DNA of 9,935 nucleotides from Candidatus Cloacimonadota bacterium (GCA_030596265.1 JAUVKM010000052.1:1-9935), one strand, 5' to 3'; shown: positions 1 through 7,593, numbered from the stretch's first letter. Notes: generated from the sequence alone by a model not told the origin. Program-made: numbers and translations.

Positions 1-1
1 A

Positions 2-412
2 GGGAAGATAAATGATGAATTTACCTTTCTATTCTATGAGAGTCAAAACCCCGATCTTAGCCAATATAACGAAGGTTGGACAATTGCACAGCAAGATCTT
101 GAATCATTCTTCACTAAGAATCTAATCGAAACAGGTTTTGAAGAGCAGGAAATTATTGATTTCATAGATTTCTGGATTCCAATATTAACAGATTATCCAT
201 ATTATGCAATATATCCACAATATAATGAACAGCTTAGTAAAATGACTGAATTGGAGTTTTCTATTGAACCCGATAATCTTTTGAGATTGCTTTATTCGAT
301 AGAAGGACAGCAAGATGATTCTCTTATTCTACCTGAACCCGCGATTCCTAATTTTAAACGAGAAGGATTTCATGTAGTCGAATGGGGAGTGAGTTTCAGA
401 AATTATGATTAG
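2..412 (+). CDS. Hypothetical protein, C-terminal fragment (5' end outside window)
   Basis: An open frame runs from the window edge to a TAG stop and gives 136 residues of the C-terminal end; the start is missing. I do not recognise the family. The fragment is acidic and aromatic-rich. It contains an FWIPIL stretch (about residues 58-63), a YYAIYPQ stretch (about 67-73) and, near the end, KREGFHVVEWG (about 119-129), preceded by a proline-rich ILPEPAIP segment. These islands look like conserved domain edges rather than low-complexity sequence, and nothing in them suggests catalysis. No membrane segment is visible in the fragment. It is convergent with the minus-strand gene at 457, with 44 bases between the stops. 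Codon use looks like that of its neighbours, so I regard it as a real gene, but its function cannot be stated. Confidence 0.7.
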   Translation, partial: GKINDEFTFLFYESQNPDLSQYNEGWTIAQQDLESFFTKNLIETGFEEQEIIDFIDFWIPILTDYPYYAIYPQYNEQLSKMTELEFSIEPDNLLRLLYSIEGQQDDSLILPEPAIPNFKREGFHVVEWGVSFRNYD

Positions 413-456
413 TATTCTCTTTCTGATCGGTAAGTAGAAAAAGAGTGAAATTATAA

Positions 457-1011
457 TTATGGTGTGGCAACAGCACCAATTATCATATTATCATTTAACT
501 TTTCTAAATATACAAAATTATAGATATACGGTATATTATCTTCTAAGGTAATTATATTAAAATAATTTATTTGATCAACTTGATGGAGTTTATTAATATA
601 ATCCTGTATGAACAAACGTCCGATAGAATTTTTTGTATTCATCATATTAATCCCTACAAAAAGAGGATTACCTGAATGTGCCAAAACATTGCCATTTATA
701 TCAATTATAAATAGATGGGTTTTAAAATCTCTGAATTTTCGAGGTTTTTCATTGATAAAAGAGATGGCTCTTTCCAAACCAAGTTTTACAATATATTTCA
801 TACCTTTCTGTACTAATTTTCCGGTAAGTCTATTTAATGGCTCAGGCTTTCTCTGTACATAACCGCTTCCTGGGATTTTAGTTTTTTCTACTTTTAACCT
901 ATAGGAAATTAAATCAAATTCTTCTCCATCATAAGGTTTCATGTCTGAATATCCCTTTGAAGAAAGCAACATACTAACAATTAATAATAGTAAGATTTCC
1001 AAGTTTTTCAT
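457..1011 (-). CDS. Small exported protein with single Cache-like domain
   Basis: The 184-residue product starts with a short charged end and a hydrophobic stretch (about residues 4-17). This looks like a Sec signal peptide cut near residue 20-22, with no lipobox cysteine. After a linker of about 50 residues comes a region like a single Cache (sCache_2) sensor domain: a helix with LERAISFINE (about 79-88), the strand-turn-strand FIIDINGNVLAH (101-112), then NPLFVGINM (115-123) and a final strand pair ending in IIGAVAT. The fragment F-x-x-D-x-x-G-x-x-x-A-H followed by G-x-N is typical of Cache folds, which bind small ligands outside the membrane. Unusually, there is no transmembrane anchor or signalling domain, so the protein would be free in the periplasm or secreted. 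AAGG lies just upstream of the ATG. The Cache assignment is by motif memory only. Confidence 0.65.
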   Translation of the reverse strand: MKNLEILLLLIVSMLLSSKGYSDMKPYDGEEFDLISYRLKVEKTKIPGSGYVQRKPEPLNRLTGKLVQKGMKYIVKLGLERAISFINEKPRKFRDFKTHLFIIDINGNVLAHSGNPLFVGINMMNTKNSIGRLFIQDYINKLHQVDQINYFNIITLEDNIPYIYNFVYLEKLNDNMIIGAVATP

Positions 1012-1046
1012 AATCCTTATCCTTCGAATTTATTTGTACATACCCG

Positions 1047-1074
1047 AAGTTAGAAGGTATTAATTTTATGTCAA
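1047..1074 (-). promoter_or_regulatory. Candidate promoter of the Cache-like gene
   Basis: On the minus strand TTGACA (1074 to 1069) is followed after 16 bases by TAACTT (1052 to 1047). The start codon is 57 bases after the -35-like box. The -10 element fits TATAAT only weakly. TAACTTCG is one base away from the TAnnTTTG -7 element of Bacteroidota promoters. This is prediction only. Confidence 0.4.
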
Positions 1075-1150
1075 TTAGTTTACAATTTGCAAAGTTGAAA
1101 CTATAAATAATTACTATATTAAAAAAATATTTTATTCTAACAATTTCTAA

Positions 1151-1156
1151 TTGACA
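1151..1156 (+). promoter_or_regulatory. -35-like TTGACA box upstream of tdh operon
   Basis: An exact TTGACA lies 49 bases before the tdh start codon in the divergent gap. No good TATAAT follows at 16-18 bases; the sequence there is CATTTTTC and then a run of ten A. A promoter here is plausible because tdh has no upstream gene on its strand, but the -10 element is unresolved. Confidence 0.4.
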
Positions 1157-1205
1157 AAATAAAGCTTAAAAACATTTTTCCAAAAAAAAAATACTTGGAG
1201 ATATT

Positions 1206-2156
1206 ATGAAAAAAATTTTGGTTACAGGTTCAGTAGGTCAAATTGGTTCAGAACTAACAATGTTATTAAGAGATCTTTATGGAAATGACAATGTTGTGGC
1301 AGGTGGGAATAGAACAAAGCCCAGTGGAAAATTATTGGAATCAGGCCCTTTTGAGATAGTAGATTGTACGAATGTAGAGCAATTAGCAGAGACAGTAAAA
1401 AAATACAATATTGATACAATTTATCATTTAGCAGCTATACTTTCCGCAGTTGCAGAAGCAAAGCCAAATTTAGCTTGGAACGTGAATATCAATGGTTTGT
1501 ATAACGTTTTAGAGGTTGCACGGGAAAATGATTGTGCAGTATTTACTCCAAGTTCTATTGGTGCTTTTGGTCCATCTACTCCACCGGACGATACTCCTCA
1601 GGATACAATTCAGCGACCTAATACAATGTATGGTGTAACTAAAGTTGCCGGAGAGCTACTTTGTGATTATTATTACAAAAGGTTTAACGTAGATACACGT
1701 GGAGTGAGATATCCGGGTATTATTTCTAATGAAACTCTACCAGGTGGTGGAACAACAGATTATGCAGTAGATATATATTACGAAGCAATAAAAAAGAAAC
1801 AATATACAAGTTTCCTTAAGGCTGGAACTTTCCTTGATATGATGTATATGCCGGATGCTTTGAAAGCTGCAGTAGATATAATGGAAGCAGATCCATCTAA
1901 ACTTATTCATAGAAATGCTTTCAATATTTCCACAATGAGTTTTGATCCTGAAATGCTTGCAGCTTCAATCCGCAAACATATTCCCGAATTCAAATTGGAT
2001 TATGAAGTGGATGAAATGCGTCAAGCTATAGCAGATAGCTGGCCAAATAATATGGATGATTCTGCAGCTAAAGAAGAATGGGGTTGGAATTACGATTGTG
2101 ATCTTGCAAAAATGACAGAAGATATGCTGAAAGTACTGAGTGAAAAACTGAAATAA
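1206..2156 (+). CDS. tdh: L-threonine 3-dehydrogenase, SDR (epimerase-like) type
   Basis: This enzyme oxidises L-threonine to L-2-amino-3-ketobutyrate with NAD+ in the cytosol, the first step of threonine breakdown to glycine. It is the extended short-chain dehydrogenase type related to UDP-galactose epimerases, as in animals and some Bacteroidota, and not the zinc-dependent E. coli Tdh. Visible features are the N-terminal Rossmann loop GSVGQIG (residues 8-14), HLAAILS (74-80), the catalytic-region serines in TPSSIGAFG (114-122), the YGVTK motif with Tyr142 and Lys146, and RYPGIIS followed by LPGGGTTDYAV (168-188). The last pair is a strong signature of this TDH subgroup. The length of 316 residues is normal. 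TTGGAG sits 5-7 bases before the ATG. The downstream kbl gene supports the substrate assignment. Its stop overlaps the acpS start by one base (TAATG). Confidence 0.93.
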   Translation: MKKILVTGSVGQIGSELTMLLRDLYGNDNVVAGGNRTKPSGKLLESGPFEIVDCTNVEQLAETVKKYNIDTIYHLAAILSAVAEAKPNLAWNVNINGLYNVLEVARENDCAVFTPSSIGAFGPSTPPDDTPQDTIQRPNTMYGVTKVAGELLCDYYYKRFNVDTRGVRYPGIISNETLPGGGTTDYAVDIYYEAIKKKQYTSFLKAGTFLDMMYMPDALKAAVDIMEADPSKLIHRNAFNISTMSFDPEMLAASIRKHIPEFKLDYEVDEMRQAIADSWPNNMDDSAAKEEWGWNYDCDLAKMTEDMLKVLSEKLK

Positions 2157-2530
2157 TGATTTTTGGGATTGGCATAGATATAATTGAGGTTCCTAGAGTG
2201 GAAAAACTTACGAAGAAAGATGATAAATTCGTGAAGAAGATTTTCACTCAAACCGAAATAGATTATTGTCGAAAATTCAAAAATGGTTCACAGAATTTTG
2301 CTGGAAGATTTGCAGTGAAAGAAGCTTTCATAAAAGCAATGGGAACTGGTTGGAGCAACGGTCTCAAGTTTAATGAGATCGAGACTGTGAATGATCAGCT
2401 TGGTAAACCTGAAATCTTTCTTTATGGAAGAACTAAGGAATTTTTTAGCGAGCATAATCTGAAATTCAGCCATGTTTCAATCGCACATCTAAAAGATTAT
2501 GCTACTGCAGTTGTGGTAATAGAAAAATAA
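2156..2530 (+). CDS. acpS: Holo-[acyl-carrier-protein] synthase
   Basis: AcpS moves the 4'-phosphopantetheine arm from CoA to a conserved serine of acyl carrier protein, which fatty-acid synthesis requires. The 124-residue length is standard for the small trimeric type. Visible motifs are GIGIDIIE (residues 4-11) with the magnesium ligand Asp8, and FAGRFAVKEAFIKAMG (48-63) with Glu56 as the second metal ligand and Lys60. A C-terminal HVSIAH strand (106-111) is also typical. Its ATG is formed within the tdh stop (1-base overlap), so translation is probably coupled to tdh. kbl follows after 16 bases. Placement between two threonine-catabolic genes is unusual; acpS more often sits beside other housekeeping genes. 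No acp gene is present in the window. Confidence 0.95.
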   Translation: MIFGIGIDIIEVPRVEKLTKKDDKFVKKIFTQTEIDYCRKFKNGSQNFAGRFAVKEAFIKAMGTGWSNGLKFNEIETVNDQLGKPEIFLYGRTKEFFSEHNLKFSHVSIAHLKDYATAVVVIEK

Positions 2531-2546
2531 ATAGAGGGAGAAATGT

Positions 2547-3773
2547 ATGGCACTTGGAAGATTAAATGCTGCACTTAACAAAAATCTGGAGGATTTACGC
2601 ACGACCGGAAGAGATAAAGGTGCGGAACTGGTTATTAGTGAAATAAAAGAAGCAAAAGGTGAATTTGGACCACGTTACAATCTTGTTGGTTTTGGAGAAC
2701 AAGAATTTATCAAAATGAATGCAAATTCCTATCTTGGAATGTCAATGAATCAAGAAGTTATCGAAGCTGAAGAAGCTGCAGCACAGAAATTTGGAGTAGG
2801 ACCGGGAGCTGTTCGCTTTATTAGTGGAACTCATACTCCGCACATCGAACTCGAACAGAAACTTGCAGAATTCCATGAACGCGAAGCCGGAATGATATTC
2901 AGCTCTGCTTATGTTACAAGTTTGGGTGTTATTTATCCACTTACAACAAAAGAGACAGTTGTAGTTTCTGATGCACTGAATCATAATTGTATTATTCAGG
3001 CAATGCGCCTTTCCCGTCCTGCTGCAAAGATGATCTATAAGCATAATGATATGAAAGATCTGGAAGCAAAAATGAATGAAGCTGTTGGAATGGGAAAACG
3101 TTGTTTAGTTATTACAGATGGTATTTTTAGTATGCGCGGAGATTTTGCTCCATTAAAAGAACTTACAGAAATATGTGCTAAATTCGATGATAAATTTGAA
3201 GAAGGTGTTATCACTATTGCTGATGATTCTCACGGTGTTGGTGCTTTTGGAAAATATGGTAGAGGAACTGAAGAATTCACAGGAGCAAAAGTTGATATTT
3301 TAATAGGAACTTTAGGAAAAGCTTTTGGTGTTAATGGTGGTTATGTAGTAGCCTCTAAAATTGTATTAGATTATCTGCGTGAGTCTGCTCCGATGTATAT
3401 TTATTCGAACCCGATAACTTGTTCTGAAGCTGCTGCTACACTGAAAGTTCTGGAAATTGTAAATAGTGAATTTGGAGTGAAAAGATTAGCTCACTTAGCT
3501 GCTATGACCAAAAAATTTGAAGATGGATTAACTGCTTTAGGATTTGAAACAATTGAAGGACCGCATCCGGTTGTTCCATTAATGGTGCGTGATACAGCAG
3601 AAACTACAAAATTAGTAGATTATCTTACAAAAAATGGTGTTTTAGGAACTGGTTTGAATTTTCCTGTTGTTCCAAAAGGTGATGAAGAGATCAGATTCCA
3701 GGTTAATGCTGATCATACTGAAGCTGATATTGATAAAGTATTGGAAACCTTGAAAAAATATAAAGAAATGTAA
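2547..3773 (+). CDS. kbl: 2-amino-3-ketobutyrate CoA ligase (glycine C-acetyltransferase) family
   Basis: This is a PLP-dependent alpha-oxoamine synthase. As KBL it would cleave 2-amino-3-ketobutyrate with CoA to glycine and acetyl-CoA, finishing the TDH reaction. Visible features of the fold-type I enzyme are NANSYLG (58-64), VRFISGTH (89-96), SDALNHNCII (141-150) with the PLP-stacking His146, ADDSHGVG (225-232) with Asp226 and His229, and GTLGKAFG (254-261) with the Schiff-base Lys258. Near the C-terminus, RFQVNADHT is also typical. At 408 residues it is slightly longer than E. coli Kbl (398) because of a longer N-terminal part around residues 25-55. Sequences between the motifs differ from the E. 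coli-like group, so another oxoamine synthase such as a BioF-like enzyme is not excluded. The tdh neighbour is the main reason for choosing KBL. GGGAG precedes the ATG; an ATG four bases upstream is out of frame. Confidence 0.82.
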   Translation: MALGRLNAALNKNLEDLRTTGRDKGAELVISEIKEAKGEFGPRYNLVGFGEQEFIKMNANSYLGMSMNQEVIEAEEAAAQKFGVGPGAVRFISGTHTPHIELEQKLAEFHEREAGMIFSSAYVTSLGVIYPLTTKETVVVSDALNHNCIIQAMRLSRPAAKMIYKHNDMKDLEAKMNEAVGMGKRCLVITDGIFSMRGDFAPLKELTEICAKFDDKFEEGVITIADDSHGVGAFGKYGRGTEEFTGAKVDILIGTLGKAFGVNGGYVVASKIVLDYLRESAPMYIYSNPITCSEAAATLKVLEIVNSEFGVKRLAHLAAMTKKFEDGLTALGFETIEGPHPVVPLMVRDTAETTKLVDYLTKNGVLGTGLNFPVVPKGDEEIRFQVNADHTEADIDKVLETLKKYKEM

Positions 3774-3801
3774 TTCATAATAGGATTAGAAAGTAATTAT
3801 T

Positions 3802-3832
3802 AACAGGGGGCTATAGCTCCCTGTTTTTTTTT
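3802..3832 (+). terminator. Intrinsic terminator after kbl
   Basis: A ten-pair stem (3802-3811 with 3816-3825, one G-U pair) closes a TATA tetraloop and leads into nine consecutive T. It lies about 28 bases after the kbl stop and separates the threonine operon from the transporter operon. Confidence 0.93.
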
Positions 3833-3873
3833 AAGTTTTTCAAATCAAATCATATTAACAAATTATTTAAGTC

Positions 3874-3879
3874 TTGACA
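3874..3879 (+). promoter_or_regulatory. -35-like TTGACA box upstream of transporter operon
   Basis: An exact TTGACA lies after the kbl terminator, 50 bases before the ATPase start. The best A/T hexamer downstream is TAAATA at 3900, with a spacer of 20 that is too long for a standard promoter. A promoter is needed somewhere here because the upstream operon ends in a terminator. AGAGGG at 3918-3923 is the ribosome binding site. Confidence 0.45.
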
Positions 3880-3929
3880 CATCAATTAATAAACCCAAAT
3901 AAATATTTTATTATAAAAGAGGGTATAAT

Positions 3930-5471
3930 ATGGGATATGAAAATGTAACACAATCGCTTACAAAAGTGATAGAGATGAAAAATATTACTAAGAAATTTGG
4001 TGATTTTGTAGCAAATGATTCTGTTAATCTTGATGTCTTCAAAGGAAAAGTTCATGCCCTGCTGGGTGAAAATGGAGCCGGAAAATCAACCTTGATGAAC
4101 ATATTATATGGTTTGTATAGTCCTACTTCCGGGGAGATATTGATAAACGGAAAGAAGGTAGACATCACAAATCCAAATATTGCCATAGAACATGGAATCG
4201 GGATGGTTCATCAGCATTTTATGCTTGTGAAACCTTTTACAGTAGCTCAAAATATCATTTTAGGTCGGGAACCAACTTTTAAAATGAGTGTACTAAATAT
4301 GAAGAAAGCACTCAAAGATGTTAAAGAAATTTCTGAACGCTATGGGCTTTATGTAGATCCCAATGCTAAGATTGAGGATATCTCTGTTGGAATGCAGCAA
4401 AGGGTTGAAATACTAAAAGCGCTGTATCGTGGAGCTGAGATTTTGATACTTGATGAACCAACGGCTGTTCTTACACCACAAGAGATAGTTGAACTTATTC
4501 AGATAATTAAGAATCTTACAAAAGAAGGAAAATCAATAATTTTAATCAGTCATAAACTAAAAGAAATAACAGATGCAGCTGATTTCTGCTTGATAATAAG
4601 ACGTGGAAAGCATATTGATACAGTTGTTGTTTCCGAAACAGATGAAAGGGGATTAGCTTCAAAAATGGTGGGAAGAGAAGTAAGCTTTAGTGTTTCTAAG
4701 AAAGATAAAGAAGCTGGCGAAGAAATATTCTCTATCAAAGATCTTGTAGTTAAAGATAATCGTGATATGATAGCAGTTGATAAACTAAATCTCTCAATTA
4801 GAAAAGGTGAAATACTTGGATTAGCCGGAATTGATGGGAATGGGCAAACAGAATTATTAGAAGCAATAACAGGTCTTAGGAAAGTAGAATCCGGTGAGAT
4901 AAAAATTAATGGTAACAATATTACGAATAGCACGCCTTTCCAAGTAATTAATAATAAAATCTCTCATATCCCTGAAGATAGACAAAAAAGAGGTTTGGTA
5001 TTAGATTTTGATATTGCAGAAAATACAATTCTAGAAAATTACTATAAAAATCCTTTTGCAAATAAAGGAATTCTTCAATATAATAATATTAAAGTTTACG
5101 CAAAGGAGTTGATCGATAAATTTGATGTTCGCCCAAAAGAAGCATCCAAGATGGCAAGAACTCTTTCCGGAGGTAATCAACAGAAGGTGATAATTGCCAG
5201 AGAAGTTTCCAACGATCCGGATCTGCTTATTGCTGCTCAACCAACAAGGGGTCTTGATGTAGGAGCTATTGAATTTGTTCATAAATCGTTAATTGAACAG
5301 AGAGATAGTGATAAAGCAGTTTTTCTGATCTCTTTTGAACTGGATGAAATTATGAATGTATCTGATAGAATTGCAGTTATTTATGAAGGGGAAATTGTTG
5401 GAATCGTAGATGCTAAAGATGCCGAAGTTGAAAAGTTAGGACTGATGATGGCAGGTGGGGGCAGCAAATGA
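3930..5471 (+). CDS. nupO: BMP-type (nucleoside/simple-sugar) ABC transporter, double ATPase subunit
   Basis: This is the cytoplasmic energy subunit of an importer related to Bacillus NupNOPQ (YufNOPQ); both nucleotide-binding domains are fused in one 513-residue chain. Domain 1 has Walker A GENGAGKST (46-54), signature SVGMQQR (152-158) and Walker B ILILDEPTA (171-179). Domain 2 has a degenerate Walker A with GIDGNGQTEL (300-309), lacking the lysine, then LSGGNQQKV (412-420) and Walker B LLIAAQPTRGLD (432-443) with Gln in place of the catalytic Glu. The degenerate second site is normal for this family and does not indicate a broken gene. The product's stop overlaps the next start as ATGA. 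AGAGGG six bases upstream supports the first ATG; an internal Met16 lacks a clear site. Purine or other nucleosides are the likely cargo, by homology only. Confidence 0.93.
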   Translation: MGYENVTQSLTKVIEMKNITKKFGDFVANDSVNLDVFKGKVHALLGENGAGKSTLMNILYGLYSPTSGEILINGKKVDITNPNIAIEHGIGMVHQHFMLVKPFTVAQNIILGREPTFKMSVLNMKKALKDVKEISERYGLYVDPNAKIEDISVGMQQRVEILKALYRGAEILILDEPTAVLTPQEIVELIQIIKNLTKEGKSIILISHKLKEITDAADFCLIIRRGKHIDTVVVSETDERGLASKMVGREVSFSVSKKDKEAGEEIFSIKDLVVKDNRDMIAVDKLNLSIRKGEILGLAGIDGNGQTELLEAITGLRKVESGEIKINGNNITNSTPFQVINNKISHIPEDRQKRGLVLDFDIAENTILENYYKNPFANKGILQYNNIKVYAKELIDKFDVRPKEASKMARTLSGGNQQKVIIAREVSNDPDLLIAAQPTRGLDVGAIEFVHKSLIEQRDSDKAVFLISFELDEIMNVSDRIAVIYEGEIVGIVDAKDAEVEKLGLMMAGGGSK

Positions 5472-6610
5472 AATTAAAAATTAAAGAATTAAGAAAAGCA
5501 CTTTATATTTTTGCTACTGAAAAAACAGTAGGTTTTACTTTAATATCAATTTTTTTTGGTCTTGTTGTCGGTGCAATTTTTCTTGCAGCTGCTGGTTTTA
5601 ATCCATTTCAGGCTTATGGGATAATGTTGCGAGGTATTTTCTCTAAACCAAGTTATATATCTTATACAATAATTCGTGGTACTCCATTAATATTAACTGG
5701 ACTTTCAATTGCATTTGCCTTTAAGACAGGTTTGTTCAATATCGGAGCTGAAGGACAGTATATTGTAGGATCAGTTGTTGCTACAGCAGCAGGTTATTTT
5801 CTGCATCTTCCCCTATTGATACATATTCCAGTCGTAATAATTTCAGCTGTTCTTGCTGCAGGGATATGGGGTGGACTTGCCGGATATTTCAAAGCTAAAT
5901 TTGGAGTACATGAAGTAATATCGACAATTATGCTAAATTGGGTAGCGCTGTATTTCCAAAACTTCCTTATCTATACCAAAGGATTCCAGAAACCGGGAGG
6001 AGAAACTTCTTACTCTATACAACCAACGGCAAATATGATGATATTAAAAACATGGAAGCAATCTGAGGCAGGTCGTGAATGGTTATTGCAGCATCCATTC
6101 TGGAAGGATCTTTTAAGAACACCAATGAACTGGGGATTCGTAATTGCTATTTTAATGGCTGTTCTAGTTTGGTTCGTACTTAATAAAACTGCTCTTGGTT
6201 TTAGATTACGTGCAGTTGGATTTAATAAATTTGCGGCTGAATATGGTGGAATAAATGTTAACAAAAATATGATAATATCTATGTTCATTGCAGGCGGATT
6301 AGCAGGCTTAGCTGGAGCATTGCAGGTTGTTGGCGTCTCTCATAAAGTAACACTGATAGCGGCAATGGAAGGTTATGGTTTTGACGGAATCGCTGTTGCA
6401 TTGATAGCCAATAGTAATGCTATGGGTTGCATATTGGCTGGAATATTATTTGGTGCATTAAAATATGGAGGAGCAAAAATACAACCGTTTATGCAGGCAC
6501 CTTCAGAAGTTATCAGTATTGTGATTGGTTCCATAGTATTTTTTATCTCGATTCCAAAACTAATCAAATTAATTTTAACAAGAAAAAATAAAAAAGGGGG
6601 TACAAAATGA
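5468..6610 (+). CDS. nupP: BMP-type ABC transporter permease 1
   Basis: This inner-membrane channel subunit belongs to the BPD_transp_2 (RbsC/NupP-like) family. It has 380 residues and many hydrophobic segments, about eight to ten. The first spans about residues 20-43; later ones lie near 72-90, 98-140, 150-168, 221-238, 266-290, 305-335 and 346-370. Family signatures are GLFNIGAEGQY (88-98), GVHEVISTIMLNW (146-158) and the cytoplasmic coupling loop LGFRLRAVGFNKFAAEYGGI (243-262), expected to contact the ATPase. A hydrophilic stretch of about 50 residues (169-220), rich in Trp, Lys and Glu, lies between two membrane segments and may make this protein somewhat longer than usual. It starts inside the ATPase stop (ATGA) and ends by overlapping the second permease the same way, so the three genes are translationally coupled. 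Confidence 0.92.
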   Translation: MKLKIKELRKALYIFATEKTVGFTLISIFFGLVVGAIFLAAAGFNPFQAYGIMLRGIFSKPSYISYTIIRGTPLILTGLSIAFAFKTGLFNIGAEGQYIVGSVVATAAGYFLHLPLLIHIPVVIISAVLAAGIWGGLAGYFKAKFGVHEVISTIMLNWVALYFQNFLIYTKGFQKPGGETSYSIQPTANMMILKTWKQSEAGREWLLQHPFWKDLLRTPMNWGFVIAILMAVLVWFVLNKTALGFRLRAVGFNKFAAEYGGINVNKNMIISMFIAGGLAGLAGALQVVGVSHKVTLIAAMEGYGFDGIAVALIANSNAMGCILAGILFGALKYGGAKIQPFMQAPSEVISIVIGSIVFFISIPKLIKLILTRKNKKGGTK

Positions 6611-7557
6611 TAGAAACAATATTTAGTAATCTTGCCCTTATATTGGGAACAACTTTAATGTATTCGACGCCCCTTATTTATACTTCCCTTGGGGGAGTTT
6701 TATCTGAAAATTCAGGTGTGATTAATATCGGTCTTGAAGGTATGATGGTTATTGGTGCTTTTATTGGAGCAGCTATCGGGTATTATGTAGGAAATCCATG
6801 GATCGCTTTTATCGGTGCCGGGGTTGCAGGTGGTTTATTTGGACTTCTTCACGCCTTTGCATGTGTTACATTCGGTGCAAATCAAGTAGTTTCCGGGATT
6901 GCTATTAATTTTCTAGGTATAGGTATTGCTTTATTCCTTAGTCGTATGTTTTTTGAAGGAGCAACAATGACAAAATCCATTTCACTTGATAACAAAATGC
7001 CCCGACCATTAAATGGAGTATTTCCGGAAGGATCAATATTAAACATTATTTTTGATAATCAATATGCAACAGTTTATCTAGCATTTATCATGGTTTTCTT
7101 GGTCTGGTTTATTATGTACAAAACAAAATTTGGGTTAAGATTAAGATCTGTTGGTGAACATCCTACAGCAGCTGATACACTAGGAATAAACGTTATGGGA
7201 ATTCGGTATTTTGCTGTAATTATGTCAGGTGTTTTTGCAGGATTTGGTGGAGCAGCTATGAGCTTAGCCATAGTATCGAATTTCAGACCTACTTTAATTT
7301 CAGGACATGGCTTTATAGCTCTTGCTGCAATGATATTCGGGAAATGGAAACCACAAGGTGCTATGCTGGCATGTCTTCTATTTGGAGGTGCACAGGGCTT
7401 GGCAGTCTACTTGGGACAGTTCGATATTAACATTCCTACACAATTGATAAGTATGTTGCCATACGTGATTACTATTGTTGTGCTTATAGGTTTTGTAGGA
7501 AAATCTGCTGCACCATCAGCTGATGGTATCCCATATGAAAAGGAAAGTAAATATTAA
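6607..7557 (+). CDS. nupQ: BMP-type ABC transporter permease 2
   Basis: This is the second, shorter channel subunit (316 residues), expected to pair with the preceding permease. Signatures are ENSGVINIGLEGMMVIGAF (34-52), FGANQVVSGIAINFLG (89-104) and the coupling loop FGLRLRSVGEHPTAADTLGI (175-194). Hydrophobic segments cover about residues 7-27, 45-62, 66-88, 95-113, 155-171, 200-222, 234-268 and 280-297. The C-terminus is a short hydrophilic tail. A strong AGGGGG site lies upstream of the ATG, within the end of permease 1, and the start overlaps that stop by four bases. The subunit resembles its neighbour in the coupling loop, as expected for ancient duplicates. It has no frame breaks. Confidence 0.92.
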   Translation: MIETIFSNLALILGTTLMYSTPLIYTSLGGVLSENSGVINIGLEGMMVIGAFIGAAIGYYVGNPWIAFIGAGVAGGLFGLLHAFACVTFGANQVVSGIAINFLGIGIALFLSRMFFEGATMTKSISLDNKMPRPLNGVFPEGSILNIIFDNQYATVYLAFIMVFLVWFIMYKTKFGLRLRSVGEHPTAADTLGINVMGIRYFAVIMSGVFAGFGGAAMSLAIVSNFRPTLISGHGFIALAAMIFGKWKPQGAMLACLLFGGAQGLAVYLGQFDINIPTQLISMLPYVITIVVLIGFVGKSAAPSADGIPYEKESKY

Positions 7558-7567
7558 TGTTTATCAC

Positions 7568-7593
7568 TTGACATTAAAAACAGGGTAAATGTC
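7568..7593 (+). promoter_or_regulatory. TTGACA box overlapping an inverted repeat before the binding-protein gene
   Basis: TTGACA at 7568-7573 overlaps one arm of an inverted repeat: GACATT (7570-7575) and AATGTC (7588-7593) are separated by 12 bases. It could be an internal promoter, a regulator site or an RNA hairpin. No good -10 follows at 16-18 bases. The bmp start is 82 bases downstream of the hexamer. Confidence 0.3.

Noticed and set aside
417..445. Weak hairpin (CTCTTTCT with AGAAAAAGAG) between the convergent genes as a terminator
   Set aside because: The stem is imperfect and A/T-rich, and no T run follows on either strand.
608..862. Plus-strand open frame of 84 codons opposite the Cache-like gene
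   Set aside because: It lies fully antisense to a better supported gene with a signal peptide and domain motifs, and its translation shows no recognisable features.
3924..3929. TATAAT just before the ATPase start codon
   Set aside because: It lies between the ribosome binding site and the ATG, so a transcript from it would start inside the gene and lack the ribosome site. It is most likely a chance A/T match.
3833..3929. Purine riboswitch or other structured leader upstream of the transporter operon
   Set aside because: The leader is short and A/T-rich with no conserved helices visible; only a -35-like box and a ribosome site can be supported.
4827..4860. Loss of the Walker A lysine in the second ATPase domain as a sign of a broken gene
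   Set aside because: A degenerate second site (GNGQTEL) with Gln at the Walker B position is normal in this double-ATPase family.
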